64,000 bases of DNA from Ureibacillus acetophenoni (GCF_900220965.1 NZ_OBQC01000012.1:11933-75932); one strand, 5' to 3'. Numbered from the stretch's first letter, positions 26,439 through 35,712 are shown. Notes: generated by a model from the sequence alone, not told the origin. Program-made: numbers and translations.

Positions 26439-27140
26439 TTATTTACTAAAAGCAGATAACAAATCTAATAAATACAAGAACAAATTAATAATATCTAGAT
26501 AAATATTAATAGCAATATTCATGGCTTCGTGCCAATTATTATCCGCTCTTGTAATTCGATTAAAGTCAAAAATTAAATAGAGAGTAAATAAAGCTACTCC
26601 AAAGATTGTAATAAGCTTTCTCATCGTTCCCTTAATATTTATAAATATCCGAATTACATTAATCACCACTAAAATAATGAGAGCAATGAGTAAAAATTTG
26701 CCCAAAAACGAAAAATCAATACCGGAATATAATCCAATTAGAGCAGTAATAAAGGTAACGGATGCCGTAATTGCGAGTACCTTTGTTCCTAAGTTTTCAT
26801 CTACCGATATAAGTGCAAGGGCTACTTGAAATCCTGTTAATATGGACCAAATTGTAAATAAGATCATCGCAAAACCTAATTGATGTTGAATAAATAATAA
26901 CACGATAAATACTACAATATTTAAGATAAACAACATCCAAAAGTATTTCGAGATCGCCCTAAAGTCAATATGTAAATCCACTTTTCCCTTTTCAATATAC
27001 GTAGCACTTATCCAATGGACTTTTTTCACATTATACAAATATCGGATATATTGGATTAAACCTACGCAAGCAACCGTTGTCACGATTAATTGGATTGATA
27101 AAATGAAAAACACCTTTGAAAATAGTGTCTCAAATAGCAT
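26439..27140 (-). CDS. Bax inhibitor-1 (BI-1/YetJ-like) family membrane protein
   Basis: A 233-residue protein with seven hydrophobic helices. The C-terminal FDFNRI followed by NIAINIYLDIINLFLYLLDLL is the BI-1 hallmark, with acidic residues that in B. subtilis YetJ gate a pH-sensitive calcium leak. The family is usually about 210-240 residues. ATG follows GAGGAGTGAATGA. Monocistronic. Confidence 0.82.
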   Translation of the reverse strand: MLFETLFSKVFFILSIQLIVTTVACVGLIQYIRYLYNVKKVHWISATYIEKGKVDLHIDFRAISKYFWMLFILNIVVFIVLLFIQHQLGFAMILFTIWSILTGFQVALALISVDENLGTKVLAITASVTFITALIGLYSGIDFSFLGKFLLIALIILVVINVIRIFINIKGTMRKLITIFGVALFTLYLIFDFNRITRADNNWHEAMNIAINIYLDIINLFLYLLDLLSAFSK

Positions 27141-27363
27141 TCATTCACTCCTCTTTAAATCTCGTAATGAATTATTAGATATATGTATTGAATAGTACAA
27201 TTTCAAACTAGACGGAATCGGGATACGACATATTAATAATTAAGTGCAAATGCACATAATTCTGGATAAGTCGTATGTCATTATTGGGTATTGGACACAA
27301 AAACAAATTAAAAACTTCCATATGTATTTTATATTGTGTAATCACGAAAATGATGACAAGTAA

Positions 27364-27399
27364 AAAGGAATACCCCATAGATATGGACGTATTCCTTTA
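27364..27399 (-). terminator. Terminator of the mhq operon
   Basis: The stem AAGGAATAC / GTATTCCTT is followed by TTTTTACTTG on the minus strand, just past mhqD. Confidence 0.85.
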
Positions 27400-27407
27400 G
27401 TTACTTA

Positions 27408-28013
27408 TTAAAATTTACTTTCATACCAAGCTTTTGCTGCTTGCACTTCACTCATCGTTAATTGGTGGCCACGATTTTCCCACTGAATTTCTACAGATGC
27501 CCCTGCACCTTCTAGTAATTCTTTTAGTTCTACAGATTCTTGTTGTGGGCAAATTGGATCGTTTACACCTGCTGCGATAAATACGTTTTTACCATCTAAA
27601 TTAGGCAACTCGATTCCTCGTCTTGGTACCATTGGGTGATGAAGAATCGCACCTTTTAAAGCATCAGCATAATGGAATAGCAAACTTGCTGCGATATTTG
27701 CACCGTTTGAATAACCAATTGCTACCATATTATTACGGTCAAATTGATATTCCTTCGCTGCATTATCTAAAAACTGATTTAATTCCTCTGTGCGGAAAAT
27801 TAAATCTTCGATATCAAATACGCCCTCAGCCAGACGTTTGAAAAATCTTGGCATGCCGTTTTCTAAAACATTTCCTCTTACACTTAGTACTGAAGCAGTA
27901 GGATCTACAATGTCAGCTAAAGGTAATAAGTCATTTTCATTCCCACCAGTTCCGTGTAATAGTAATAGAACTGGCTTATTTTTATCTGTTCCTTCTTTAA
28001 ATATATGTTGCAC
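27408..28013 (-). CDS. mhqD: MhqD-like hydrolase (carboxylesterase family)
   Basis: A 201-residue alpha/beta hydrolase strongly resembling B. subtilis MhqD, which belongs to the methylhydroquinone-response regulon: LLLLHGTGGNENDLLPLA, ENGMPRFFKRL, nucleophile GYSNGANIAAS, and RGHQLT for the catalytic histidine. GTG at 28011-28013 is chosen because GGGAG is 9 nt upstream and MhqD begins at the same place (VQHIFKEGT against MKHIYEKGT); an upstream GTG at 28067 would overlap the flavin reductase gene and has no ribosome site. Last gene of the operon. The in vivo substrate is not known. Confidence 0.88.
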   Translation of the reverse strand: MQHIFKEGTDKNKPVLLLLHGTGGNENDLLPLADIVDPTASVLSVRGNVLENGMPRFFKRLAEGVFDIEDLIFRTEELNQFLDNAAKEYQFDRNNMVAIGYSNGANIAASLLFHYADALKGAILHHPMVPRRGIELPNLDGKNVFIAAGVNDPICPQQESVELKELLEGAGASVEIQWENRGHQLTMSEVQAAKAWYESKF

Positions 28014-28035
28014 TTCGTCTCGCTCCCTTTCATCC

Positions 28036-28644
28036 CTATTCAGGTCTTTCAATTGAAAATAATTCACCTATTTTTGCGTATTCTGCACCAGCTAAACGAC
28101 TAACTGCGTTTAGAGCTTCTGCATTTATTCGACCGTTTTCCTCATAAACCGCTTCATCTAAATGAAACTGAACAACTTCACCTATTATTAAATCACACAC
28201 AGGGTCCTCGTCACCTAAAGCTATGACTTTAACAAGTTTACATTCCATACGAACCTTAGATTCCTTTACTCCCGGAACGCTAACTTTTTCACTTTTCACT
28301 TGAGTTAACTTCGCTAATTCTAGTTCACTTTGATTATATGGAAGGGTAGCTGCAGTTTCATTGATTTTTTCAACGTTATCACGATCTACAATATGAACGA
28401 CGAATTCATTTGTTTGATAGATATTTTTTGCAGTATCTTTTAATTCTCCATTTACTCTTTGAACCGATAAAGAAATCATCGGTGGGTTCGGTGCTACTAT
28501 GTTGAAATAGCTAAATGGTGCACCGTTTACAACGTTTTCCTTAGATATCGTTGTAACAAAAGCAATTGGACGTGGTATGACTGTACCTTTTAAAATTTTA
28601 AAAACATCGTACTCGCTAATTTCCTTCGGATTGATGGATAACAT
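28036..28644 (-). CDS. Flavin reductase-like FMN-binding protein
   Basis: A 202-residue member of the DIM6/NTAB flavin reductase family; GTVIPRPIAFVTTISKENVVNGAPFSYF (residues 15-42 region) is the FMN-binding start. It could supply reduced flavin or reduce quinones. It lies between the dioxygenase genes and mhqD with short gaps, so it belongs to the quinone-response operon, although it is not part of the B. subtilis mhq operons that I recall. Confidence 0.85.
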   Translation of the reverse strand: MLSINPKEISEYDVFKILKGTVIPRPIAFVTTISKENVVNGAPFSYFNIVAPNPPMISLSVQRVNGELKDTAKNIYQTNEFVVHIVDRDNVEKINETAATLPYNQSELELAKLTQVKSEKVSVPGVKESKVRMECKLVKVIALGDEDPVCDLIIGEVVQFHLDEAVYEENGRINAEALNAVSRLAGAEYAKIGELFSIERPE

Positions 28645-28659
28645 TATTGTTCTCTCCCT

Positions 28660-29598
28660 TTAATCAAGCCGGCGTACTTCGATTGGAATTAAAGCCATCT
28701 CCAGCTGATCACGTAAATGTTCATACTGTGATGGTAACATTAATTGTTGACCCATAGTATCATGAGATTCGTCATGAGCAAATCCTGGTGGATCTGTTGC
28801 GATTTCAAATAGTATTTCACCATGTTCACGGAAGTAGATCGCATTGAAATAATTACGGTCTTTTACATTGGTTACGTGCATTCCAAGATTATGAGCATGT
28901 TGTTGCCACTCTAGATGATCTTCGTTATCTTTTGCACGCCATGCGATATGGTGAACTGTACCAACACCCATTGTTCCTCTTTCGCCAGGTGTCATCTTCA
29001 AGTCGATAATATTACCAATATCACCAGACGCTTTAAAACGTGTATAGTCACCTTCTGTACCGACAACTTCAAGCCCCATAACATCAACTAACGCTTTTGT
29101 TGTTTCCTCTGGTCGACTGGAGAAAAGAACTGCTCCACCAAATCCTTTAATAGCAACCTCTTTCTTTACATCGCCAAACTCCCAAGGGTTTAACTCCCCT
29201 TCTTCACGTTCAACAATTTCTAAATGAAGTCCGTGTGGATCATCGAATTGTAAAGATGTTTCACCAAAACGTTCAATTACTTCATATTCCACATCAAATT
29301 TTTCTAATCGTTTCTTCCAGAAATCAAGTGATCCAACCGGAATAGCATAAGAAGTAATACCTACTTGTCCGTCGCCTATACGTCCACGATATGCATTCGG
29401 CCAAGGGAAAAATGTAATGATTGAACCAGGTTTGCCACCTTCAGTTCCAAAATATAAATGATATGTTCCCGGATCATCGAAGTTAATCGTTTTTTTCACT
29501 AATCGTAATCCTAATACGCCTGCATAAAAATCAACATTCTCTTGTGGGTGTCCAACAATGGCAGTAATATGGTGAATCCCAGCTGTATGTTTTTCCAT
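28660..29598 (-). CDS. Ring-cleaving extradiol dioxygenase, MhqA/E/O family
   Basis: A 312-residue protein of two vicinal-oxygen-chelate modules. Metal ligands are expected at the HHITAI start (residue 9-10), VHHIAW near residue 216 and the glutamate of ILFEIAT. It is thought to open the ring of hydroquinones and catechols. It lies 31 bp after a paralogue of the same family, with which it shares the ATDPPGF/ATDGPGF C-terminal motif. ATG has GGAGGGAATAAC upstream. Confidence 0.9.
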   Translation of the reverse strand: MEKHTAGIHHITAIVGHPQENVDFYAGVLGLRLVKKTINFDDPGTYHLYFGTEGGKPGSIITFFPWPNAYRGRIGDGQVGITSYAIPVGSLDFWKKRLEKFDVEYEVIERFGETSLQFDDPHGLHLEIVEREEGELNPWEFGDVKKEVAIKGFGGAVLFSSRPEETTKALVDVMGLEVVGTEGDYTRFKASGDIGNIIDLKMTPGERGTMGVGTVHHIAWRAKDNEDHLEWQQHAHNLGMHVTNVKDRNYFNAIYFREHGEILFEIATDPPGFAHDESHDTMGQQLMLPSQYEHLRDQLEMALIPIEVRRLD

Positions 29599-29629
29599 GT
29601 TATTCCCTCCAAATTATTACGAATTCGGT

Positions 29630-30613
29630 TTATTCGTATTCTTTTTCAAACACTTTCGTGCTGCGAACTGTATCGAAGTGTCTTACTAATTTTTCAATTT
29701 CTTCACGATTTGGTTCAAAGAAAGGTGGTAACGATAATTTTTCACCTAATGTTTCGTAAGGTTCATCACCCATGAATCCTGGGCCATCAGTTGCAAGTTC
29801 GAATAAGATTTGCGGTGCTACATTTGAATATAGTGAACCAAAGTAGTATCTTTCCACATAGCCTGAGTTTGGTAACCGGAAGCTTGCTAAACGTTGTTGC
29901 CATTCTTCTAATTCTGCACGGTCTTCCACTCGGAATGCCGTATGGTGAACTGTACCGTAACCTTGTCTAGCTTGAGGAAGTACCGTATTATACTCAACGA
30001 TTACTTGTGCTCCGTTTCCTCCTTCACCCATTTCAAATAAGTAAAATGAACCTTCTTGAGCAACTTCTCTCATTTCAAATACTTTTGTAAGTACTTCTTT
30101 AAAATAGTCTAAGTAAGATGTACGAATGAAGATTGGTCCTAGTCCTGTAATAGCGAACTCAGTTGGGATTGGTCCTTTCTCCCAAGGGATACCTGCTGCT
30201 ACGCCAACATTCTTTTCATCTGAAATTAGTTGATATTGTTGATCATCAAAGTCTGCAAACGGTAATACTTTTTTACCGAACTGTTCTTTAATTCCTGAAT
30301 TTTTTACACCAAGACGGTTAAAACGTTTTAACCAATATTCTAATGCTGCATCATCCGGTACACGGAAAGATGTTCTAGAAATTTCATTTGTCCCGTGAAT
30401 TCCTTTAGGGATACCAGGGAAATCAAAGAATGTCATGTCTGTTCCCGGACTACCAACATCATCTGTAAAATATAAATGGTACGTTTGGATATCATCTTGA
30501 TTTACTGTTTTCTTTACAAGACGAAGACCTAGTGTATAAGTAAAAAATTCATATATTTTCTCTGCACTACTTGTGATTGCAGTTACGTGGTGTAAACCTT
30601 TTAATTCGTTCAT
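29630..30613 (-). CDS. Ring-cleaving extradiol dioxygenase, MhqO-like
   Basis: A 327-residue paralogue of the next gene, first in the operon. HHVTAI near the start, VHHTAF in the second half and ILFELATDGPGF give the metal-site pattern. The ATG at 30611-30613 has GGAGG 8 nt upstream; a longer frame to 30664 runs into the operator and is rejected. A perfect TCTCGAATTCGAGA palindrome 27 bp upstream marks quinone-responsive (MhqR-like) repression. Confidence 0.9.
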   Translation of the reverse strand: MNELKGLHHVTAITSSAEKIYEFFTYTLGLRLVKKTVNQDDIQTYHLYFTDDVGSPGTDMTFFDFPGIPKGIHGTNEISRTSFRVPDDAALEYWLKRFNRLGVKNSGIKEQFGKKVLPFADFDDQQYQLISDEKNVGVAAGIPWEKGPIPTEFAITGLGPIFIRTSYLDYFKEVLTKVFEMREVAQEGSFYLFEMGEGGNGAQVIVEYNTVLPQARQGYGTVHHTAFRVEDRAELEEWQQRLASFRLPNSGYVERYYFGSLYSNVAPQILFELATDGPGFMGDEPYETLGEKLSLPPFFEPNREEIEKLVRHFDTVRSTKVFEKEYE

Positions 30614-30637
30614 TATTAATTCCTCCAAATTAGTTAT

Positions 30638-30655
30638 TGTCTCGAATTCGAGATA
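30638..30655. promoter_or_regulatory. MhqR-type operator O1 (proximal, dioxygenase operon)
   Basis: TCTCGAATTCGAGA at 30640-30653 is a perfect 14-bp palindrome 27 bp before the dioxygenase start codon. The same core recurs at O3 upstream of yceI. Its similarity to the MhqR box is from memory. Confidence 0.8.
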
Positions 30656-30737
30656 TATACTCAAAAAATAAAGATAGTAAGACTATCCATAGTATTGTTT
30701 TATTTAACGTAAATTATGAAATTCATTCAACTTCGAA

Positions 30738-30755
30738 TATCTTCAATTCGAGATA
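30738..30755. promoter_or_regulatory. MhqR-type operator O2 (distal, dioxygenase operon)
   Basis: TATCTTCAATTCGAGATA, an imperfect 18-bp palindrome, is centred exactly 100 bp from O1. One half-site is conserved (TTCGAGATA) and the other changed at two positions, just as in O4. Confidence 0.7.
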
Positions 30756-30783
30756 ATAATATCACGGAATTTTCATCATGTCA

Positions 30784-30823
30784 ATAAAATAAGCGATGCA
30801 CAATCAAACTGTGCACCGCTTTT
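30784..30823 (-). terminator. Terminator of the YceI gene
   Basis: The stem AAGCGATGCACA / TGTGCACCGCTT with one mismatch is followed by ATTTTATT on the minus strand. Confidence 0.75.
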
Positions 30824-30868
30824 AAATTGTAGCAAATTGTCAGAATTGTTTGTGTACCAGGTACATAA

Positions 30869-31396
30869 TTATGCTGCTGGGTTTACTTCTAGTTCAACTT
30901 TGATTTTAATATCTTTACCAACAAGAACTCCACCAGTTTCAAGAGCAGCGTTCCAAGTTAAACCGAAATCTTCACGGTTGATTTTTGCTTCAGCTTCAAA
31001 ACCATAAACTTCTACGCCCCAAGGGTTTTTACCTTTACCTCCAAATTCAACTTCAAAAGTTACAGGTTTTGTTACATCTTTAATTGTTAAATCGCCTGTT
31101 ACTTTGTAGTCGTCTCCATCTTTAGTGATGTTAGTTGATTTGAAAGTAATATTTGGATATTTTTCAATATCAAAGAAGTCAGCTGATTTTAAGTGATTGT
31201 CGCGATCTTCGCTACGAGTGTTGATAGACCCTACGTCAAAAGTAAATGCGATTTGTGCAGTTGTTAAATCTTCTAAGTTTTCAGCTTCTACATCTGCAGT
31301 ATAAGCATCGAATTGACCTTTCACTTTTGATACCATCATATGTTTTACTTCAAAGCCCACTTGTGAGTGTGATTGATCCACTGTAAATTTTGCCAT
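30869..31396 (-). CDS. YceI-family lipid-binding protein
   Basis: A 175-residue beta-barrel protein of the YceI (polyisoprenoid-binding lipocalin-like) family: DQSHSQVGFEVKHMMVSKVKGQF at the start and FGLTWNAALETGGVLVG at the end are characteristic. No signal peptide is seen, so it is cytosolic. Two operators of the mhq type lie upstream, so it is likely induced by quinones with the adjacent operon; it may bind an isoprenoid quinone, which is inference. Confidence 0.88.
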   Translation of the reverse strand: MAKFTVDQSHSQVGFEVKHMMVSKVKGQFDAYTADVEAENLEDLTTAQIAFTFDVGSINTRSEDRDNHLKSADFFDIEKYPNITFKSTNITKDGDDYKVTGDLTIKDVTKPVTFEVEFGGKGKNPWGVEVYGFEAEAKINREDFGLTWNAALETGGVLVGKDIKIKVELEVNPAA

Positions 31397-31427
31397 TTTA
31401 ACATTCCCCCATAAGTTTTATTTTTTA

Positions 31428-31443
31428 ATCTCGAATTCGAGAT
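31428..31443. promoter_or_regulatory. MhqR-type operator O3 (proximal, yceI)
   Basis: ATCTCGAATTCGAGAT, a perfect 16-bp palindrome, lies 31 bp upstream of the YceI start codon and contains the O1 core. Confidence 0.8.
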
Positions 31444-31501
31444 ATTTACTAAAAAATTTTGAAAGCAGTAAAACTACTTTCGTTTGAATTTACAAAAATA
31501 A

Positions 31502-31514
31502 TACAGATTCTGTA
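31502..31514. promoter_or_regulatory. Extra palindrome in the yceI promoter region
   Basis: TACAGATTCTGTA is a perfect 6-1-6 inverted repeat lying between O3 and O4. It may be another operator; no factor can be named. Confidence 0.35.
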
Positions 31515-31544
31515 CATTCAATTTACAATTAGTTCGAAGTACAG

Positions 31545-31562
31545 TATCTTTAATTCGAGATA
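31545..31562. promoter_or_regulatory. MhqR-type operator O4 (distal, yceI)
   Basis: TATCTTTAATTCGAGATA differs from O2 at one base and is centred 118 bp from O3, repeating the perfect-proximal, imperfect-distal layout of the dioxygenase operon. Confidence 0.7.
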
Positions 31563-31677
31563 AATTTAACATACATTAAACCACTTTGTCAATATCCTTT
31601 ATGAAAATTTATCTAAATTATTCAATAACACCCATAAAATAGTGGGATATTAAACAAAACAACATGTTTTCAAAAAT

Positions 31678-31712
31678 AAAAAGACTGTTCCAAGTCCGAC
31701 GGAACAGCCTAA
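31678..31712 (-). terminator. Terminator of the LytH-like gene
   Basis: The stem GCTGTTCC / GGAACAGT-type arms around an 8-nt loop are followed by TTTTTATTTTTG on the minus strand. Confidence 0.85.
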
Positions 31713-31723
31713 TAATACAGTGG

Positions 31724-32725
31724 TTACTTTTTCTTCTTTCTTGTTTCTTTTTCCCATTGGGTTAACGATGGATATGGGTCAAACGCCCACTCAGTGCGCC
31801 CATTAAATTTATACATACCGTAATGTAAATGTGGTGGGAATTTTCCAGAAGTACCTTCTTTACCGTAACCTGTACTTCCTACCCCTCCGATAAGTGTTCC
31901 TGGTTCAACAATGTCTCCCACTTTAAGATCCTTGTTGAAATACGCTAAATGTGCATAGTAATGGTAAGTATTATGATTATCGCGGATTCCTATTCGCCAT
32001 CCACCAAACTCATTCCACCCCATTACCTCAACAACTCCATATGATGTTGAAACTACAGGCGTGCCATAACCTGCAAATATATCTGTACCTTCATGTATAC
32101 GTCTTCCGCCCCAACCCCTGCTTGCCCCCCAAGTACCGCGGTAACTATAGTTGAATCCACGTACTGGAACCGGGAAAACATGAGTATCTAAATCGATTGT
32201 ATCGTAGTGTTTATAAAGCTTTGCAATGGTTATAATTTGATTAACTACTTTCTCATTTTTGTAATATTCCCATAAGGCAAGTTTGAAATCATCTTCACTT
32301 GGTCCATACTGGCTTAGATATTGTTTCATCGTAAACATAACGTCATCATCGTTTTTCAAGTCCGCTTTACCGTCGCCATCACCATCTAGACCACTTCCAC
32401 CAAAATACTGAATAGTCGCTAGGGATGTATCATTTAAATCCGGATTAAATGCACCTGCCCAGTATTCTTGTGAAAATTGCAAAGCAATAACACCTTCTCT
32501 TTTTGGGATATCTTTTCGAACCGCTTGAATATTCCGCTCATATTGGTCAATAGCCGCTAGATGATGCCACGGAACAAACGGATCATTATATTTTACATAG
32601 TAATCCATACGCTGACTAAGTATTTCTTCCCTGGAAGGTTGTTGTGCATTTGCAGCTACTTCTATTGTGAAAATCATACTCCACAACATCGTAAAGACGA
32701 TTACGGGAATAAAAATTCGATTCAA
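31724..32725 (-). CDS. LytH-like M23 peptidase (spore-cortex L-Ala-D-Glu endopeptidase type)
   Basis: A 333-residue secreted zinc peptidase with a signal peptide of about 26 residues. The LytM/M23 domain carries H211 and D215 (HEGTD), H259 and H299/H301 (HLH). The N-terminal half contains a calcium-loop-like DGDGDGKAD (residues 114-122). Length and domain order match B. subtilis LytH (YunA), which trims cortex stem peptides during sporulation. ATG follows an AGGAGG site. Suggests the host forms spores. Confidence 0.85.
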   Translation of the reverse strand: MNRIFIPVIVFTMLWSMIFTIEVAANAQQPSREEILSQRMDYYVKYNDPFVPWHHLAAIDQYERNIQAVRKDIPKREGVIALQFSQEYWAGAFNPDLNDTSLATIQYFGGSGLDGDGDGKADLKNDDDVMFTMKQYLSQYGPSEDDFKLALWEYYKNEKVVNQIITIAKLYKHYDTIDLDTHVFPVPVRGFNYSYRGTWGASRGWGGRRIHEGTDIFAGYGTPVVSTSYGVVEVMGWNEFGGWRIGIRDNHNTYHYYAHLAYFNKDLKVGDIVEPGTLIGGVGSTGYGKEGTSGKFPPHLHYGMYKFNGRTEWAFDPYPSLTQWEKETRKKKK

Positions 32726-32921
32726 AACGTAACCTCCTTTCGCTCTAATTTAGAATAACCGAATTTTAATAAACCATGTGTAGCGTTACATATTGGAAAT
32801 GAAATTGGTGAAGCTAATATTAGTTGAATTATTTTTGCTTAAAATTCGGACAAGCTTTTTTCATCATTTCTTTTATGTTAGGATGTATTAAATGGAAGTT
32901 ACATAGAATGGAGGAATTGCT

Positions 32922-33239
32922 GTGGAAATTTTACAATCAGTAGAACAATTTGAACAATATAAAAAAGAAGAACGTGTCGTATTTATGTTCTCTGCCGATT
33001 GGTGTGGAGATTGCCGTTTTATCGACCCTGTATTACCATCAATTGAAGCAGATTATCCTGAATTTACCTTTGTGAAAATTGACAGAGACCAGTTTATTGA
33101 TTTATGTGCTGAGTTAGATGTATATGGTATCCCAAGTTTTGTTGCTTATGACCAAGGAAATGAAACAGGTCGTTTCGTAAGTAAAGATCGTAAAACGAAA
33201 GAAGAGATTGAAGCATTTCTTGATGGACTAGCTAAATAA
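32922..33239 (+). CDS. Thioredoxin-like protein with WCGDC site
   Basis: A 105-residue thioredoxin-fold protein, similar to Bacillus YtpP. The redox site is W27-C28-G29-D30-C31 rather than WCGPC, and the cis-proline lies in GIPSF. The aspartate in place of proline alters redox potential in related proteins. Start is GTG with GGAGG 7 nt upstream. Monocistronic. Confidence 0.88.
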   Translation: MEILQSVEQFEQYKKEERVVFMFSADWCGDCRFIDPVLPSIEADYPEFTFVKIDRDQFIDLCAELDVYGIPSFVAYDQGNETGRFVSKDRKTKEEIEAFLDGLAK

Positions 33240-33246
33240 ATTTTCC

Positions 33247-33289
33247 CATTAAAAAAATCCTCACCACTTCATTGTTGGTGAGGATTCTA
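33247..33289. terminator. Bidirectional terminator
   Basis: The stem AATCCTCACCA / TTGGTGAGGATT flanked by A and T runs lies between the thioredoxin-like and MATE genes. Confidence 0.88.
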
Positions 33290-33290
33290 T

Positions 33291-34679
33291 TTATTTACTA
33301 GCTGTTGGAACAAGAGCTGTAATCGTCTTTTTCTTCCAAACAAATCGATAATAACAATATTGTATTATTAAATTTATACCAAACGAAATTGGATATGCAA
33401 GCCAAATTCCGTTAATACCAAGTGGTGTAAATTTTGATAAAAGGAATGCTGCAGGAACTTCAATGAGCCAAATCGTTGCAATTAAAATCACAGTTGGCCA
33501 AAATACCGTACCGGTTGCACGCATTGTCGCAGAAATTGCTTGAACATGAGCTAACAATAAATAACTCCAGAATGATATATAGATTAGTCCTTTCGCCATT
33601 GAAATTGTTTCAGGACTTGTTAAGAACACTCTTAGGATAGGCTCTGCAAACAAGTAAACAAGAATTACTAAGATACCACCAAACGCGTAGCTTAACTTTA
33701 AACCTAAAGCTGTAATTCTTTTTAAATCTTCCTGTCTACCTGCTCCAATTGCTTGTGCGACAAATACTGAAATCGCAATAGCTACTGACATTCCTGGGAT
33801 TTGAACGTAACTTGCAATTTGGTTTACAATCCCGTATGACGCAGTTGCAGTTGACCCATAACTATTAACGAAGAAAATAACCGCAATCCCTGCCAAAGAA
33901 ATTGCAACCATACTAATACTTGAAGGAATGGCAAGTTTAAGTAAACTCTTCACCAGGTCCCCTTTAATTTTAATATTTTTAATCGTTTCTTTGTCTAATT
34001 TAATGACGTGATCCTTTTTGTGCAAATAAAGAAGGAGCCATATAAATGTAATTAAGAAGGATAGAACATTTGCATAGGCAGCACCGTTCAAACCAAATGC
34101 AGGAAGTCCAAGCCAACCAAACATAAATACTGGTAAAAATGCGATATTTAAAACAATACTTATAATTAAGAAGATTAATGGTGTCTTAGAATCACCTGAG
34201 CCACGAATGAAAGTTGTATAACACATATATAAAAACATAACAGGTAAAGTTACAAATAAAATTTGAGCATAGCTAGCACTTTCTTCTAAAATATTTTCAG
34301 GTGTACCCATCAACTTCAAAATACCTTCTGAAAAAAGACCTCCAACTAAGGCAACTACAACAGAAATAATTAAAGTGACCGCAATTGTCACACCTACAAT
34401 TTCTTTTAACTTTTCAATATTCTTTGCTCCGAAAGCCTGACCGATTAAGATTGAACTTCCCGACCCCACGCCAATAGCAAAAGATACTAATAAGAAGAAT
34501 AATGGAAAGAAAGCCGCAATTGCTGCTAAGGCATCTTCACCTAATGTTTGACCTACGACAATTGTTGAAACAATTTGTCCCGCCGATTGCAAAACACTAG
34601 AAAGTGCAACTGGGATTAAAAAGAAAATCATTGATTTAGTTAAAGACATTTGATCATTTAGCATATCGTTTTTCTCCAT
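33291..34679 (-). CDS. MATE-family efflux transporter
   Basis: A 462-residue, 12-helix antiporter of the DinF/NorM-type MATE family. Two repeats are visible: SLTKSMIFFLIPVALSSVLQ at the start and LLKLAIPSSISMVAIS at the middle, each followed by the conserved GxGxxxxxGQxxGA loop (GVGSGSSILIGQAFGA; AIAISVFVAQAIGAG). It exports drugs or metabolites with sodium or protons. The 358 bp upstream to the next gene (34680-35037) is AT-rich and I see nothing definite in it. Confidence 0.9.
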   Translation of the reverse strand: MEKNDMLNDQMSLTKSMIFFLIPVALSSVLQSAGQIVSTIVVGQTLGEDALAAIAAFFPLFFLLVSFAIGVGSGSSILIGQAFGAKNIEKLKEIVGVTIAVTLIISVVVALVGGLFSEGILKLMGTPENILEESASYAQILFVTLPVMFLYMCYTTFIRGSGDSKTPLIFLIISIVLNIAFLPVFMFGWLGLPAFGLNGAAYANVLSFLITFIWLLLYLHKKDHVIKLDKETIKNIKIKGDLVKSLLKLAIPSSISMVAISLAGIAVIFFVNSYGSTATASYGIVNQIASYVQIPGMSVAIAISVFVAQAIGAGRQEDLKRITALGLKLSYAFGGILVILVYLFAEPILRVFLTSPETISMAKGLIYISFWSYLLLAHVQAISATMRATGTVFWPTVILIATIWLIEVPAAFLLSKFTPLGINGIWLAYPISFGINLIIQYCYYRFVWKKKTITALVPTASK

Positions 34680-35037
34680 CTTTTTATATTAAATTAAACA
34701 TTTTTAATGATTTAAGCACTTTTCACCTACTTAAAACTGATTTATCTACAAATCCATATAATACTAGATATCATCTAAGAAATACATAAATTTATTGCAT
34801 TTTTATCAAAAAATGTTAATTATGAATTGTCTAATATTAATTACCTATTAAATTGTGTACATTTTTCTCATTCGATGAGGAAAGATACAAGTTCACTGAT
34901 ATTATACGGAACTTACCTACAGCAATAGACTAACTGTTATTTAGAGTGTAATTAAAAAAGCATCTTAACTGAACTAATATTTCCCAAACCAGTGGAATAA
35001 ATATATACGACAACACAGATAAATTGGGGGTAATTGG

Positions 35038-35664
35038 TTGGGAAGTGTTAAAGCAATCGCGACGTTTCAATTAGTAGGCGACGAAGTTTACAGAACAAAC
35101 ACATTTCTTCAGTTCGGTTCAGAAAGAAAGTCCCTAGGTGCAGTTGTCATGCTAAATCCTGGTTCCTCAGAGTTACAAGGAGAAGCAAGAAAGAAGCTAT
35201 TTATGAATGGCTCTCATACAGATGAAACATCCATCGATGAAACGATGCGACAGCTCATTCAATTTATGAAAAAAACCCATACTAGTTTGGATGGAAGGCT
35301 ACACATATACAACTTGTTTTATGTAAAGAAAACAAAAAGTCGAGATGCCATTGAACTTTTTGAACATCTAAAAATATCAGGCAAATACCCTACAATCATT
35401 CCACCTAATTTATATGAAATGCAACAACATCCTTGGATACTGATTGGTTGGGGTGTAGATAAGAAAAATAGTTGGACGTACTTTGAGCAAGAAAAGGAAA
35501 AATGGCTCGAATTAATTAAAGATTCCGAAGTACCTTATTTCGGTGTTTTATCTAAGAATAATGAATATTATCATCCCTGTCCGAATGGACCCGATAAATC
35601 GTTACGTTTACAACAATTAGTAAGCGCCTACAATCTCAAATTTAAACAAGGTATACAGGTATAA
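35038..35664 (+). CDS. DUF1643-like protein
   Basis: A 208-residue cytosolic protein. VVMLNPGSSEL near residue 37, LHIYNLFYVK near residue 93 and the final HPCPNG stretch resemble the pattern of DUF1643 proteins, often described as phage- or mobile-element-related and of unknown function. Start is TTG with GGGGG upstream. The assignment is moderate; neighbours give no hint. Confidence 0.6.
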   Translation: MGSVKAIATFQLVGDEVYRTNTFLQFGSERKSLGAVVMLNPGSSELQGEARKKLFMNGSHTDETSIDETMRQLIQFMKKTHTSLDGRLHIYNLFYVKKTKSRDAIELFEHLKISGKYPTIIPPNLYEMQQHPWILIGWGVDKKNSWTYFEQEKEKWLELIKDSEVPYFGVLSKNNEYYHPCPNGPDKSLRLQQLVSAYNLKFKQGIQV

Positions 35665-35670
35665 AAGAAA

Positions 35671-35712
35671 AGGAGTGTCCTGAAAGGAAATCTTTCAAGA
35701 CACTCTCTTTAT
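35671..35712. terminator. Terminator after the DUF1643-like gene
   Basis: The stem GAGTGTC / GACACTC with inner GAAAG/CTTTC and T-rich flanks on both strands suggests bidirectional termination between convergent genes. Confidence 0.75.
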
